Assembly: GCF_021922925.1 (NCBI RefSeq)
Contig: NZ_CP040786.1
Coordinates: 2,232,001-2,296,000 of the forward strand
Direction: 5' to 3'
DNA: 64,000 bases
Source of the DNA: Clavibacter phaseoli
Lineage (GTDB): Bacteria; Actinomycetota; Actinomycetes; Actinomycetales; Microbacteriaceae
The translations under genes were made by a program, and so were the position numbers. Shown here in pieces: positions 24,904 through 34,391 of this stretch (the first letter of the stretch is position 1; each line of letters begins with the position of its first letter). The notes under the pieces were generated by a model. That model saw only the letters and a program-made list of their open reading frames with translations, was not told the origin of the DNA and did no database searches.

Positions 24904-25926
24904 ACGTACCGCGCGCTCGTGGCCGAGCAGACCGTCGCCGACGACGGCACCAAGGGCATCGAGGTCGCGCTGCGCGACCTCCCCGACGAGCGGGCGACGG
25001 GCGGACCCGACGGTCCCGGCGACGGCGAGGTCGTGCTCGACGTCCTCCACTCGAGCGTCAACTACAAGGACGGCATGCTGCTCGGCGGCCGACCCGGCAT
25101 CGCGCGCACGAGCCCGCTCGTGGCCGGGATCGACGCGGTGGGCACGGTCGCGGCGACGGGATCCGAGGACTTCGCCCCCGGCGACCTGGTCGTCCTGAAC
25201 GGCGCCGGCCTCGGCGAGAGCCGCGACGGCGGGCTGGCCGAGCGCGTGCGCGTCCCGGCCCACGCGCTGGTGCGCGTGCCCGACGCGATCTCCGCGGCGC
25301 GCGCCGCCGCCATCGGCACCGCGGGCTTCACCGCGATGCTCTCGGTGCTCGCGCTCGAGCGCGGCGGCGTGGAGCCCGGATCCGGCGACGTGCTCGTCAC
25401 CGGCGCGGGCGGCGGGGTCGGATCCGTCGCCGTCGCGCTCCTCGCCCGCCTCGGCCACCGCGTGGTCGCCTCCACCGGCCGCGTCGACGAGCTCGGGGAC
25501 CGGCTGCGCGCGCTCGGCGCCGCCGACGTGATCGACCGCTCCGAGCTCGGCGAGCCCGGGAAGCCGCTGCAGAGCATCCGCTGGGCGGGCGCGGTCGACA
25601 GCGTCGGCAGCGCGACCCTCGTCAACGTGCTCGCGCAGACGCGCTGGGGCGGCGTGGTCACGGCCGCTGGCCTCGCGCAGGGGCCGGACCTGCCGGGCAC
25701 CGTGCTCCCCTTCATCCTCCGCGCGGTCACGCTCGCCGGCATCAACTCCGTCGAGGCGCCGCCCGCGCTCCGCCGCGCGGCCTGGGCGCGGCTCGCGACC
25801 GACCTCGACCCCGCGCTCCTCGACTCCATCACCACCACCGTGCCGCTGGACGGCGCGATCGCCGCGGGCGAGCGGATCCTCGCGGGCGCCTCGAGCGGTC
25901 GCGTCGTGGTGGACGTCCGCGCCTGA
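24901..25926 (+). CDS. MDR-family oxidoreductase, AcuI/YhdH type
   Basis: A 341-residue zinc-independent medium-chain reductase. Diagnostic segments: VLHSSVNYKDGMLLGGRPGI near residue 47, PLVAGIDAVGTV, and the NADPH-binding VLVTGAGGGVGSVAVALLA near 165. The AcuI/YhdH group reduces acryloyl-CoA or related enones with NADPH, which is the best functional guess. It lacks the structural and catalytic zinc cysteines of alcohol dehydrogenases. Probably leaderless, monocistronic, and unrelated in function to pfkA. Confidence 0.87.
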   Translation: MTYRALVAEQTVADDGTKGIEVALRDLPDERATGGPDGPGDGEVVLDVLHSSVNYKDGMLLGGRPGIARTSPLVAGIDAVGTVAATGSEDFAPGDLVVLNGAGLGESRDGGLAERVRVPAHALVRVPDAISAARAAAIGTAGFTAMLSVLALERGGVEPGSGDVLVTGAGGGVGSVAVALLARLGHRVVASTGRVDELGDRLRALGAADVIDRSELGEPGKPLQSIRWAGAVDSVGSATLVNVLAQTRWGGVVTAAGLAQGPDLPGTVLPFILRAVTLAGINSVEAPPALRRAAWARLATDLDPALLDSITTTVPLDGAIAAGERILAGASSGRVVVDVRA

Positions 25927-26013
25927 GCCGGGCGCGGCGCCGACCGCGGGCCGGGCCGCCGCGCCGCGCTACCCTGGTCGCGATGCGGCACCCTGCCGCC
26001 GGGACGAGGGACC

Positions 26014-26406
26014 ATGACCGCAGTAGCCGCCACCGGCACCATCTTCGTCGGGCTCGCGGCGCTGCTGCACGTCCTCTTCTTCCTCCTCGAGAGCGTCTGG
26101 TTCGAGAAGCCGTTCGCCTGGAAGCGCTTCGGCGTCGCCGACCAGGAGAAGGCGCTCGTCATCAAGCCGTGGGCGTACAACCAGGGCTTCTACAACCTCT
26201 TCCTCGCGCTCGGCGCGGGCCTCGGCCTGATCCTCTACTTCGTCGGCAACGTCCCCGCCGGCCTCACGCTCGTGCTGTTCACGACCGCGTGCATGGTGCT
26301 CGCGTCGATCATCATCGCGAGCACGGGCAAGAGGTACCTCATCCCCGCGCTCATCCAGGGCGTCCCGCCGCTGCTCGGCCTCGTGTTCTTCGCCGCCGCG
26401 TCCTGA
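26014..26406 (+). CDS. DUF1304 family membrane protein
   Basis: A 130-residue protein with four predicted membrane helices (about 5-23, 52-75, 80-100 and 110-128). The DUF1304 signature FFLLESVWFEKPFAWKRFG and AYNQGFYNLFLALGA is clear. Function unknown. ATG 26014 is preceded by GACGAGGGACC, a usable ribosome binding site. A TACCCT box at 25970-25975 would place the start of transcription near 25983, giving a 31-base leader. Confidence 0.87.
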   Translation: MTAVAATGTIFVGLAALLHVLFFLLESVWFEKPFAWKRFGVADQEKALVIKPWAYNQGFYNLFLALGAGLGLILYFVGNVPAGLTLVLFTTACMVLASIIIASTGKRYLIPALIQGVPPLLGLVFFAAAS

Positions 26407-26462
26407 GACGTCGCCGACGGGGCGCCATGACGGCCGTCGCCCTCTTACGCCCGACCGGCGGA

Positions 26463-26481
26463 TGAGGTTAGGCTCACCTAC
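26463..26481 (+). promoter_or_regulatory. DtxR/IdeR-type iron box overlapping the haem oxygenase promoter
   Basis: TGAGGTTAGGCTCACCTAC matches the DtxR consensus at 15 of 19 positions. It contains the -10-like TAGGCT (26469-26474) and ends 3 bases before ATG 26485. A bound iron repressor would cover the -10 box and the start of the message. Confidence 0.8.
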
Positions 26482-26484
26482 ATC

Positions 26485-27144
26485 ATGACCGTCGTCCCCC
26501 TCACCGAGGCCCTCCGCGACCGCGCACGACCGCGCGCCGAGGCGCAGGACGCGGACGAGTTCATGACCGCGCTCGTCACTGGCCGCGGCTGCCGCGACGA
26601 CTACGTGGCGCTCGTCGCCCAGCACTACTTCGTCTACCGCGCCATCGAGGCGGCGACCGAGCGCATGGGGGCGGATCACGTGGCCGCGCGCTTCATCAGC
26701 CCGCGCCTCACGCGCCTCCCCGCCATCGAGGCCGACCTCGACTTCCTCGTCGGCCCGGACTGGCGCGACGTCGTGCGGCCGCTCGCGAGCACCGCCGCGT
26801 ACGTCGAGCGGATCGAGCAGGTCGCCTCGGTGTGGGTCGGCGGATTCGTCGCGCACCACTACACGCGCTACCTCGGCGACCTGTCCGGCGGGCGGCTCCT
26901 GCGCTCGCTCCTCCAGCGCCAGTTCGGCTTCGACACCAACGGCGTCGGCCTCTACCTCTTCGCCGAGATCGCCGAGCCCCGCCGCTTCTGCAGCACGTAC
27001 CGCGAGGCCCTCGACCAGGTGCCGTGGGACGACGACGAGCGCGCCCGCGTCGTCGCCGAGGTCGAGAACGCGTACCGGCTCACCACGGACGTGTTCGCCG
27101 AGCTCGCGCGCGGACGCGCCACCGCTCCCCTCCGCCTGGCCTGA
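26485..27144 (+). CDS. Haem oxygenase family protein lacking the axial histidine
   Basis: A 219-residue helical protein of the biliverdin-producing haem oxygenase family. The distal helix is textbook: HHYTRYLGDLSGGR, with the Gly-Asp-x-x-Gly-Gly kink over the haem. The segment CRDDYVALVAQHYFVYRAIE also fits. At the proximal site, however, the residue aligned with human HO-1 His25 and HmuO His20 is Ala18 (RAEAQDADEFM), and no His occurs in the first 40 residues. It may therefore bind haem differently, or not degrade it. The iron box before it indicates induction under iron starvation. It could still be an enzyme if another ligand is used. Confidence 0.82.
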   Translation: MTVVPLTEALRDRARPRAEAQDADEFMTALVTGRGCRDDYVALVAQHYFVYRAIEAATERMGADHVAARFISPRLTRLPAIEADLDFLVGPDWRDVVRPLASTAAYVERIEQVASVWVGGFVAHHYTRYLGDLSGGRLLRSLLQRQFGFDTNGVGLYLFAEIAEPRRFCSTYREALDQVPWDDDERARVVAEVENAYRLTTDVFAELARGRATAPLRLA

Positions 27145-27218
27145 TCCGCCGCCCGTCCGTCGAGGGCCGTGCCCCCGTCGTCCATCCGGCGGCCCGGTCG
27201 GGCGTCCGCGGCCGGGCA

Positions 27219-27233
27219 TAGGCTCCGGACATG
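27219..27233 (+). promoter_or_regulatory. Leaderless promoter of the nuclease gene
   Basis: TAGGCT at 27219-27224, 6 bases, then ATG 27231. Confidence 0.55.
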
Positions 27234-28052
27234 GACGGCTACGACCTCGACTTCCTGCCCCTCCCGCTCCCGCTGCCCGAGGCCCCGGCCGACGCCAGGC
27301 CCGTGCGGCTCGACTACCTCCACTTCACGGTGCTCATGGACACCGACCGGCGCCTCGCCGCGCTGACGGCCGTGAACATCGACGGCGCCCGCCTCGTGGA
27401 CGTGGAGCGCGGCGACGACTGGCACCTGGATCCGCGCCTCCCCGAGGACCAGCAGTGCGGCCCCGAGCTGTACGCGCGCAACGACATCGACCGCGGGCAC
27501 CTCGTGCGGCGGCGGGATCCGGTGTGGGGCGACATCGCCGAGGCCGCGCGTGCCAGCGCCGACACCTTCGTCTACACGAACGCGGCCCCGCAGGCCGCGG
27601 AGTTCAACCAGTCCAAGGAGCTGTGGCTCGGCCTCGAGGACTACGTGCTCGACAACGCCGACCTCGGCGACCGGCGCATGTCGGTCCTCACCGGGCCCGT
27701 CTTCTCGGACGACGACCCCGTCTACCGCGGCGTGCGGATCCCGCTCATGTTCTGGAAGATCGCGGCCTGGGTCTCGGGCGACCGGCTCGCGGCCACCGCG
27801 TACCTGCTCGACCAGGCGCCGGAGCTGGGCGACCTCGACTGGCAGACGGCCACCGCGGACGCGCCCGAGCTCGGGCCGTACCGCACGTACCAGGTGGCCG
27901 TGTCGGAGATCGGCGCGCTCACGGGCTACGACGTGGCGCAGCTCGCCGCGGCCGACCGGCTCGGCGTCCCCGCGACGGCCCGCCCCGGCACGCCCGAGGA
28001 CGGCCGCGAGGGCTGGGTCGAGCTGGAGCGGTTCGCGGCGATCACGCTCTGA
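27231..28052 (+). CDS. DNA/RNA non-specific endonuclease (NUC family)
   Basis: A 273-residue beta-beta-alpha-metal nuclease. The active site D-R-G-H is in NDIDRGHLVRRRDPVWG near residue 86, and the metal-binding Asn in YTNAAPQAAEFNQSKELW near 118. Expected to cut DNA and RNA without sequence preference. No signal peptide is visible; the N-terminus is acidic and starts directly. No immunity-like partner gene is adjacent. It ends four bases from the convergent hemL stop. Confidence 0.85.
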   Translation: MDGYDLDFLPLPLPLPEAPADARPVRLDYLHFTVLMDTDRRLAALTAVNIDGARLVDVERGDDWHLDPRLPEDQQCGPELYARNDIDRGHLVRRRDPVWGDIAEAARASADTFVYTNAAPQAAEFNQSKELWLGLEDYVLDNADLGDRRMSVLTGPVFSDDDPVYRGVRIPLMFWKIAAWVSGDRLAATAYLLDQAPELGDLDWQTATADAPELGPYRTYQVAVSEIGALTGYDVAQLAAADRLGVPATARPGTPEDGREGWVELERFAAITL

Positions 28053-28056
28053 GGCG

Positions 28057-29424
28057 CTACGCCGGCGGGGTCGCCGCGGCGGCCGCGCGGGCGGCGGCGG
28101 GGAGGGCGCGGATCACTCGGTCGAGCGACGCCTCGTCCATGGCTGCCGACACGAACCACGCCTCGAACACCGACGGCGGCAGGCTGACGCCCGCATCGAG
28201 CATGGAGTGGAAGAAGGCCGGGTAGCGCCAGGTCTCCTGCGCCTGCACGGTGGCGTAGTCGGTGATCCCGTGCTCGGGCGGCGTGCCGAACGTGAAGCTG
28301 AAGAGGCTCCCCGCGCGCTGCACCGAGTAGGCGAGGCCGGCGCGGTCGAAGGCGAGCTCGACCGCGTAGATGAGGATGTCCGCCGCGATGTCGAGCGCGC
28401 GGTACACGTCGGCGTCCGCGAGGCGGAGGGTCGTGAGGCCCGCGGCGACCGCGACCGGGTTCCCGGACAGCGTGCCGGCCTGGTAGACGGGGCCGAGGGG
28501 CGCGAGGTGGTCCATCACGTCGGCCCGGCCGCCGAGCGCGGCGACGGGGAGGCCGCCGCCGATGACCTTGCCGTACGTGACGAGGTCGGGGGTCCAGGCG
28601 TCGGGGTGGTCGGCCGCGAGGCCGGCGTTGTCGAGGCCCCAGTAGCCGGCCGGGTGCACGCGGAAGCCCGTGAGCACCTCGTCGGAGATGAGGAGGGATC
28701 CGTTCTCGTGGGTGAGGCGCGCGAGCTCGGCGGTGAAGCCGGGCAGCGGCGGGACGACGCCCATGTTCGCGGCGGCGGCCTCGGTGATCACGGCGGCGAT
28801 GCGCGGGCCGTGCTCCGCGAGGACGGCGCGCACGGCGTCGAGGTCGTTGTAGGGCACGACGATGGTCTGCGCGGCGATGGCCTCGGGGATCCCCGCGGAT
28901 CCGGGCAGCGCGAGCGTCGCGACGCCCGAGCCCGCCTCGGCGAGGAGGCTGTCGGAGTGGCCGTGGTAGTGGCCGGCGAACTTCACCAGGAGGTCGCGGC
29001 CCGTGAACCCGCGCGCGAGGCGGATCGCGGTCATGGTGGCCTCGGTGCCGGTCGACACGAGGCGGAGCTTCTCGATGGGCCGGCGGTCCGGGGATCCGTC
29101 GACGCCCGCGACGCGCACGCGCTCCGTGACGAGCTCGGCGAGCTCCGTCTCCGCGGGCGTCGTCGCGCCGAAGCCGAGGCCGAGGGCGGCGGCGTCCTGC
29201 ACGGCCTTCACGACCTCCGGGCGGGCGTGGCCGAGGATCGCGGGGCCCCACGAGTTGACGAGGTCGACGTACTCCACGCCGTCGGCGTCGGTCACGTAGG
29301 GGCCGGCCGCCTTCACCATCATGCGCGGGGTGCCGCCGACGGACCCGAAGGCCCGGACGGGCGAGTTCACGCCGCCGGGGATCACGTCGCGTGCGCGGTC
29401 GAAGAGGTCCTGGGAGTGGGTCAC
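28057..29424 (-). CDS. hemL: Glutamate-1-semialdehyde 2,1-aminomutase
   Basis: A 455-residue PLP enzyme making 5-aminolevulinate from glutamate 1-semialdehyde, the second step of the C5 pathway started by HemA. Seen: [11 protein letters not shown] at 17-27, [33 protein letters not shown], and the PLP lysine in [15 protein letters not shown] 29424 is preceded by AAGGA at good distance. Last gene of the hemQ-hemL run, 80 bases after hemB. Confidence 0.96.
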   Translation of the reverse strand: MTHSQDLFDRARDVIPGGVNSPVRAFGSVGGTPRMMVKAAGPYVTDADGVEYVDLVNSWGPAILGHARPEVVKAVQDAAALGLGFGATTPAETELAELVTERVRVAGVDGSPDRRPIEKLRLVSTGTEATMTAIRLARGFTGRDLLVKFAGHYHGHSDSLLAEAGSGVATLALPGSAGIPEAIAAQTIVVPYNDLDAVRAVLAEHGPRIAAVITEAAAANMGVVPPLPGFTAELARLTHENGSLLISDEVLTGFRVHPAGYWGLDNAGLAADHPDAWTPDLVTYGKVIGGGLPVAALGGRADVMDHLAPLGPVYQAGTLSGNPVAVAAGLTTLRLADADVYRALDIAADILIYAVELAFDRAGLAYSVQRAGSLFSFTFGTPPEHGITDYATVQAQETWRYPAFFHSMLDAGVSLPPSVFEAWFVSAAMDEASLDRVIRALPAAARAAAAATPPA

Positions 29425-29504
29425 GGTGATGTCCTTCGGTGCCGGGCGGGGATCCGCTCGGGATGGGGGCCGGATCCGGGTCCGGCGAGGAGGAGGGGGG
29501 CGGC

Positions 29505-30485
29505 TCAGCGCCGCGCGAGGCGCTCGGCGAGCTCGACGGCCCAGTAGGTGAGGATCGCGTCGGCGCCGGCCCGCTTGATGCCGAGGACGCTCTCCTCGAT
29601 GGCGCGCTCGCGGTCGATCCAGCCGTTCTGCGCGGCGGCCTCGATCATCGCGTACTCGCCGGAGATCTGGTACGCCCAGACGGGCACGCTGCTGGTCGCG
29701 GCGACGTCGGCGAGGATGTCGAGGTAGCTCATGGCGGGCTTCACCATGACGACGTCGGCGCCCTCCTCGATGTCGAGCTCCACCTCGCGGAGGGCCTCGC
29801 GGCGGTTGCCGTTGTCCATCTGGTACGTGCGGCGGTCGCCCTGCAGCTGGGAGTCGACGGCCTCGCGGAAGGGGCCGTAGAAGGCGCTGGCGTACTTGGC
29901 CGCGTAGGCGAGGATCGCGACGTCGTGGTGCCCGGCGTCGTCGAGGGCCTCGCGCACGGCGCCGACCTGGCCGTCCATCATGCCGCTGAGGCCGAGGAGG
30001 TGCGATCCCGCCTCCGCCTGGGCGAGGCCCATGGCGCGGTAGCGGTCGAGGGTGCGGTCGTTGTCGACCACGCCGTGCGCGTCGAGCACGCCGCAGTGGC
30101 CGTGGTCGGTGAACTCGTCTAGGCACAGGTCGGTCTGGACGACGAGCGCGTCGCCGACCTCCTCGACCGCGACGCGCGTGGCGACGTTGAGGATGCCGTC
30201 GGGGTCGCTCGCGCCGGAGCCCTCGGCGTCGCGCACGGACGGGACGCCGAACAGCATGACGCCGCCGATCCCGGCCTCGGCCGCCTCGACGAGCGCGCGG
30301 CGCAGGCTGTCGAGCGAGTGCTGGGAGACGCCCGGCATGGACGTGATGGGCGACGCCTCCGTGAGGCCCTCGCGCACGAACATCGGCAGCACGAGGTCGG
30401 CCGCGTGCAGGCGCGTCTCCGCCGTGAGCCGCCGCATCGCCGGGGAGGTGCGGAGGCGGCGCGGACGGTAGTAGGGGGAGGTCAT
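29505..30485 (-). CDS. hemB: Delta-aminolevulinic acid dehydratase (porphobilinogen synthase)
   Basis: A 326-residue enzyme joining two 5-aminolevulinates into porphobilinogen. Schiff-base lysines are in [15 protein letters not shown] and [11 protein letters not shown]; the metal-site region reads [18 protein letters not shown] with the Cys/Asp mixture of the family. Start ATG 30485 overlaps the hemD stop as ATGA, so translation is coupled. Confidence 0.96.
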   Translation of the reverse strand: MTSPYYRPRRLRTSPAMRRLTAETRLHAADLVLPMFVREGLTEASPITSMPGVSQHSLDSLRRALVEAAEAGIGGVMLFGVPSVRDAEGSGASDPDGILNVATRVAVEEVGDALVVQTDLCLDEFTDHGHCGVLDAHGVVDNDRTLDRYRAMGLAQAEAGSHLLGLSGMMDGQVGAVREALDDAGHHDVAILAYAAKYASAFYGPFREAVDSQLQGDRRTYQMDNGNRREALREVELDIEEGADVVMVKPAMSYLDILADVAATSSVPVWAYQISGEYAMIEAAAQNGWIDRERAIEESVLGIKRAGADAILTYWAVELAERLARR

Positions 30486-31321
30486 TCGGTGGTGCTCCGA
30501 TCGAGGAGGTCGGCGAGGCCGGTGAGCCCCGCCGTGTCGGGACGCGGCTCCTCGTGGCGCGCGATCTCGACCAGGGACTGGATGAGCGACGCGGCCGAGC
30601 GCTCCGAGGCGACCACGTCGACGCGCACGCCGGAGCGGCGCGCGTCCTTCGCGGTGCGCGGGCCGATGCAGGCGATGAGCACGCCCTCGGGCACGTCGCC
30701 CAGCTGCTCGTGCACCTGCTCCGCGACGCTGCCCGACGTGACGAGGATCGCGCGGACGCGGCCGGACGAGACGTCCTCGCGGATCCGGTCGCTGACGGGG
30801 ACGCCGACCGTGCGGTAGGCGACGACCGAGCGCACGTCGTGCCCGCGCGCGATGAGTCCGTCGGTGAGCGTCGGCTTGGCGATCTCGGAGCGGAGCGTGA
30901 GCACGCGGCGGCGCGGGGTCCCGGCGGCCAGCTCCGTCCACTCCTCGAGGAGCGCCATGGCGGAGGAGTCGATGGAGGGCACGAAGTCGACGGTGTAGCC
31001 CGCGGCGACGAGCGCGGCGGCCGTGGTCTCGCCGACGGCCGCGATGCGCGTGCCCTCGGGCACGACGGCGCGATGCGACGACAGCACGTCGACCGTGGTG
31101 GCGCTCGTGACGGTGAGCCAGTCGAATGACCCCGCGGCGAGGTCGGCGAGGGCGGACTCGAGCGCCTGCGCGTCCTGCGTGGCGGCGAAGTTGATCATGG
31201 GCGCGACGACGGGCGTGGCGCCCTGCGCGCGGAGGTCGTAGGCGACGCCGTCGCCCCACGGCCCGCCGCGGGGCACGAGGACGCGCCAGCCCTTCAGGGG
31301 CTTCTGGTCTGTCGAGGTCAT
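30482..31321 (-). CDS. hemD: Uroporphyrinogen-III synthase
   Basis: A 279-residue protein closing hydroxymethylbilane to uroporphyrinogen III. The family is poorly conserved, but [12 protein letters not shown] at the start, [32 protein letters not shown] and [17 protein letters not shown] give the two-domain pattern. Both ends overlap its neighbours (ATGA with hemC upstream and hemB downstream). Identification is supported by position between hemC and hemB. Confidence 0.9.
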   Translation of the reverse strand: MTSTDQKPLKGWRVLVPRGGPWGDGVAYDLRAQGATPVVAPMINFAATQDAQALESALADLAAGSFDWLTVTSATTVDVLSSHRAVVPEGTRIAAVGETTAAALVAAGYTVDFVPSIDSSAMALLEEWTELAAGTPRRRVLTLRSEIAKPTLTDGLIARGHDVRSVVAYRTVGVPVSDRIREDVSSGRVRAILVTSGSVAEQVHEQLGDVPEGVLIACIGPRTAKDARRSGVRVDVVASERSAASLIQSLVEIARHEEPRPDTAGLTGLADLLDRSTTE

Positions 31322-32304
31322 CGGGTCCCTCCCAGCGGCGCGAGATCGGCCGCTCCGGCGTCGAGGAGCTCGCGGGACACGGGTCCCGAGAGCGCGGAGG
31401 CGGATGCGCCCAGCTGCGCGAGGTCGAGCCCCGCGGTGTCGAGCTCGTGGCTCGCGGCCATGCGCTGCGTGCCGTCGGGCCGGTAGACCATGGCGGTCAG
31501 GGCGAGGCGGCCGCTCGTGACGGTGGCCCAGGCGCCGATGGGCGCGGCGCATCCTGCCTCGAGGGCGGCGAGCACGCCGCGCTCCGCGAGGACGGCGGCG
31601 TGGGTGAACGGGTCGTCGACGGCCTCGACGGCGCGGCCGACGACCGAGTGCGTCTCGGCGTCCTCCGTGCGGATCTCGAGCGCCAGCGCGCCCTGGCCGG
31701 GCGCGGTGGGCCAGCGGTCGAGCTCGAGGTGCTCGGTGGCGGCGTCGATGCGGTCGATGCGCTCGAGCCCGGCGGCCGCGAGGACCACGGCGTCGAGGTC
31801 GCCCGCGGTCACGCGCGAGAGGCGGGTGTCGATGTTGCCGCGGATGTCGACCACGTCGAGGTCCGGGCGCTCGGCGAGGATCTGCGCGCGGCGGCGCGGG
31901 GATCCGGTGCCGATCCGGGCACCGCGCGGCAGGGTCGCCAGCGTGAGGCCGTCGCGCGCGCAGAGCACGTCGCGCGGATCCTCGCGCGCCGGCACCGACG
32001 CGACCGTGAGCCCCGCGTACGGCGCGGTCGGCAGGTCCTTGAGCGAGTGGACCACGAGGTCGCACTCGCCGCGCAGGAGCGACTCGCGGAGCGCGCTGGC
32101 GAACACGCCCGTGCCCCCGAGGCTCGACAGGGACTCGCGCGACGTGTCGCCGTGCGTGGTCACGGGCACGAGCTCGACCTCGAGTCCCGACGCGCCGGTG
32201 ATCTCCGCGGCGATCGCCCGCGTCTGGGCCAGGGCGAGCGCGCTCCCCCGGGTCCCGATGCGGAGGGTCGTCGTCGCGGCCGGCGTCGTGGGACCGTCCG
32301 TCAC
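31318..32304 (-). CDS. hemC: Hydroxymethylbilane synthase (porphobilinogen deaminase)
   Basis: A 328-residue enzyme polymerising four porphobilinogens. [14 protein letters not shown] near residue 14, HSLKDLPT, and the dipyrromethane cofactor cysteine in [10 protein letters not shown]. The GTG at 32304 overlaps the hemH stop (GTGA). Confidence 0.96.
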   Translation of the reverse strand: MTDGPTTPAATTTLRIGTRGSALALAQTRAIAAEITGASGLEVELVPVTTHGDTSRESLSSLGGTGVFASALRESLLRGECDLVVHSLKDLPTAPYAGLTVASVPAREDPRDVLCARDGLTLATLPRGARIGTGSPRRRAQILAERPDLDVVDIRGNIDTRLSRVTAGDLDAVVLAAAGLERIDRIDAATEHLELDRWPTAPGQGALALEIRTEDAETHSVVGRAVEAVDDPFTHAAVLAERGVLAALEAGCAAPIGAWATVTSGRLALTAMVYRPDGTQRMAASHELDTAGLDLAQLGASASALSGPVSRELLDAGAADLAPLGGTR

Positions 32305-33551
32305 GGTGCCAGCCCGGAGACGGCGGGCTTGAAGCCCAGCCGCACGTTCTCGCAGCAGCCCGGGCGGCACACGTCGTACCAGGGTCCGAGGTCGGTCATG
32401 TGGGGGCGGTCGGCCGCCTTCACGCCGTCGCGGCGCTCCAGCACGAGGTCGATCAGGCCGTCCACGTACGCGGCGTGCACGCCCGGCGTGGGCACGCGCA
32501 CCGAGTAGAGGCCGTTCTCGGCGGCGGACTCGGTGGCCTCGTTGTCGAGGTCCCACTTGACCTCCATGTGGTCGCTCACGAAGCCGAGCGGCACGATCAC
32601 GACGGCGCGGCGGCCCTGCGCGGGCAGCTCGCCGATGGCGTCGTTCACGTCGGGCTCGAGCCACGGCATGGAGGGCGGGCCGGAGCGCGACTGGTAGACG
32701 AGCTGCCACGGCACGTCCTGGTCGATGCCGAGCTCCTTCTTGACCTCGTGCATCACGACCTCGGCGACGGCCAGGTGCTGCGCCGCGTAGGCGCCGTCCT
32801 GGTCGAACCCGCGCTCGGCGGGGCCGGACTTGGAGGCGTCCGACGACGGGATGGAATGCGTGGAGAACATGATCTCGACGTCGGCGGCGAGGTCGACGGG
32901 CGCGCCCTCGGCCTCGAAGTGCGCGATCACGTCGCGGATCCCGTCGCGCGTGCCCTCGATGAACGGCGTGACGAAGCCGGGGTGGTCGAAGAACTGGCGC
33001 ACCTTGTCGATGCGGACGACGCCCTGCAGCTGCGTGTCCTCGAGCGCGTCCGCGAAGTCCTCGCGGTACTGGCGGCAGGAGGAGTACGAGCTGTAGGCGC
33101 TCGTGGCGACGGCGATGAGCTGGCGGTAGCCCTTCTCCTCGGCCTCGCGCAGCGCGTCGTTGAGGTACGGGCCCCAGTTGCGGTTGCCCCACAGCACGGG
33201 CAGGTCGATGCCGCGCTCGGCGAGGCGCGCCTCGAGGGCGGCCTTCAGCTCGCGGTTCTGCTCGTTGATGGGACTGATGCCGCCGAACGCGCGGTAGTGG
33301 TGGGCGACCTCCTCGAGGCGCTCCTCGGGGATCCCGCGGCCGCTCGTGACGTTGCGGAGGAACGGGATGACGTCGTCCTGGCCCTCGGGGCCGCCGAAGG
33401 AGGCAAGCAGGATCGCGTCGTAGGCGACGGGCTCCTCCACGTGGGCGGGGCCCATCTTCGCGGCCTCGCTCGCGGCGGAGACGAGGGCGCCGGGCGCCCG
33501 GGGGGCGTCGGTGGCGGGGGCGGGCTTGCGACCCAGGTTCACTGCGGCCAT
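32301..33551 (-). CDS. hemH: Coproporphyrin III ferrochelatase (HemH/CpfC)
   Basis: A 416-residue ferrochelatase inserting iron into coproporphyrin III, as expected when HemQ is present. Catalytic His lies in FSTHSIPSSD and the acidic residue in VPLGFVSDHMEVKWDLD. Actinobacterial ferrochelatases carry a [2Fe-2S] cluster; candidate ligands are the Cys in YSSCRQYRE and the C-terminal CRPGCCENV. An N-terminal extension of about 40 residues precedes the catalytic core. Start ATG 33551 shares a base with the hemQ stop. Confidence 0.95.
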   Translation of the reverse strand: MAAVNLGRKPAPATDAPRAPGALVSAASEAAKMGPAHVEEPVAYDAILLASFGGPEGQDDVIPFLRNVTSGRGIPEERLEEVAHHYRAFGGISPINEQNRELKAALEARLAERGIDLPVLWGNRNWGPYLNDALREAEEKGYRQLIAVATSAYSSYSSCRQYREDFADALEDTQLQGVVRIDKVRQFFDHPGFVTPFIEGTRDGIRDVIAHFEAEGAPVDLAADVEIMFSTHSIPSSDASKSGPAERGFDQDGAYAAQHLAVAEVVMHEVKKELGIDQDVPWQLVYQSRSGPPSMPWLEPDVNDAIGELPAQGRRAVVIVPLGFVSDHMEVKWDLDNEATESAAENGLYSVRVPTPGVHAAYVDGLIDLVLERRDGVKAADRPHMTDLGPWYDVCRPGCCENVRLGFKPAVSGLAP

Positions 33552-34321
33552 TACTGGAGGACCTCCACGAGCTCGGCGGTGGTGATGCGGCGGCCCGTGT
33601 AGAACGGGACCTCCTCGCGCACGTGACGGCGCGCGTCGGTGTTGCGCAGGTCGCGCATCATGTCGACCAGGTCGACGAGCTCGTTCGACTCGAGCGGGAG
33701 GATCCACTCGTAGTCGCCGAGGCCGAACGACGAGACCGTGTTGGCGATGACGCTGCGGTAGGCCGCGCCCTGGCGGCCGTGCTGGGCGAGCATGCGCCCG
33801 CGCTCCTCGGGCGGCAGCAGGTACCACTCGTAGGAGCGGACGAACGGGTAGACGCAGAGCCAGTCGCGCGGCTCCTCGCCCCGGAGGAAGCCGGGCACGT
33901 GGCTGCGGTTGAACTCCGCGTCGCGGTGGACGCCCGCGGCGCTCCACGACGGGATGAGCGCGCGGATGAGGCGCGCGCGGCGGATCTCGCGGAAGGCCCA
34001 CTGCAGGGTCTCCATCTGGGGGCCGTGGATCCAGACCATGAGGTCGGCGTCGGCGCGCATGCCGGAGACGTCGTAGAAGCCGCGGACGGTGACGCCCTCC
34101 ACCTCGACGATGTGGACGATGCCGTCGAGCTCGTCGACGGCGCCGGGGACCTCGCGGCCGTCGAGGTCGTCGGGGCGGGCGGGATCGCGGCGGAGGACGG
34201 CCCAGAGGGCGTAGCCGCTGGGGGACGCCTCGGGGGTGGACCCGTCGTCAGGACGGGCCTCTCCGGGGGACTCGATCGGGGGGACCTGAGATGCCGCCGA
34301 CTCGGCAGCCGGGATGCTCAT
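33551..34321 (-). CDS. hemQ: Coproheme decarboxylase HemQ (chlorite-dismutase family)
   Basis: A 256-residue enzyme performing the last step, coproheme to haem b. Diagnostic segments: WCVYPFVRSYEWYLLP-like stretch (here LCVYPFVRSYEWYLLP) carrying the Tyr used for radical decarboxylation, GRMLAQHG, and YEWILPLESNELVDLVDMMR. I place the start at ATG 34321 because TACCAT lies 7 bases before it, the leaderless pattern of this genome; ATG 34330 would begin inside that box. First gene of the coupled hemQ-H-C-D-B-L operon. Confidence 0.94.
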   Translation of the reverse strand: MSIPAAESAASQVPPIESPGEARPDDGSTPEASPSGYALWAVLRRDPARPDDLDGREVPGAVDELDGIVHIVEVEGVTVRGFYDVSGMRADADLMVWIHGPQMETLQWAFREIRRARLIRALIPSWSAAGVHRDAEFNRSHVPGFLRGEEPRDWLCVYPFVRSYEWYLLPPEERGRMLAQHGRQGAAYRSVIANTVSSFGLGDYEWILPLESNELVDLVDMMRDLRNTDARRHVREEVPFYTGRRITTAELVEVLQ

Positions 34322-34334
34322 GATCTCCATGGTA
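34319..34334 (-). promoter_or_regulatory. Leaderless promoter of the hemQ operon
   Basis: TACCAT on the minus strand, 7 bases, then ATG 34321. The same hexamer precedes hemA. A 13-base palindrome GCGGGG-A-CCCCGC (34341-34353) sits just upstream, between the -10 box and where a -35 would be. Confidence 0.55.
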
Positions 34335-34391
34335 CGTCTCGCGGGGACCCCGCCCACGCATCGGCCGGGCGGCCGTCAGATCATTCCCGGG

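Noticed and set aside
26427..26465. Short reading frame (12 codons) just before the haem oxygenase homologue, stop overlapping the iron box
   Set aside because: Considered as a leader peptide, but it lacks a ribosome binding site and the -10 box lies downstream of it, so it would not be transcribed with the gene.
25983..26465. Frame starting at ATG 25983, exactly 7 bases after TACCCT
   Set aside because: The spacing looks leaderless, but the translation is His/Arg-rich without family; the DUF1304 frame from 26014 is clearly the gene. The box probably serves DUF1304 with a short leader.
34341..34353. GCGGGG-A-CCCCGC as an operator for the hemQ operon
   Set aside because: Six-base GC arms are expected often by chance at this base composition, so it is only mentioned with the promoter and not listed as a site.
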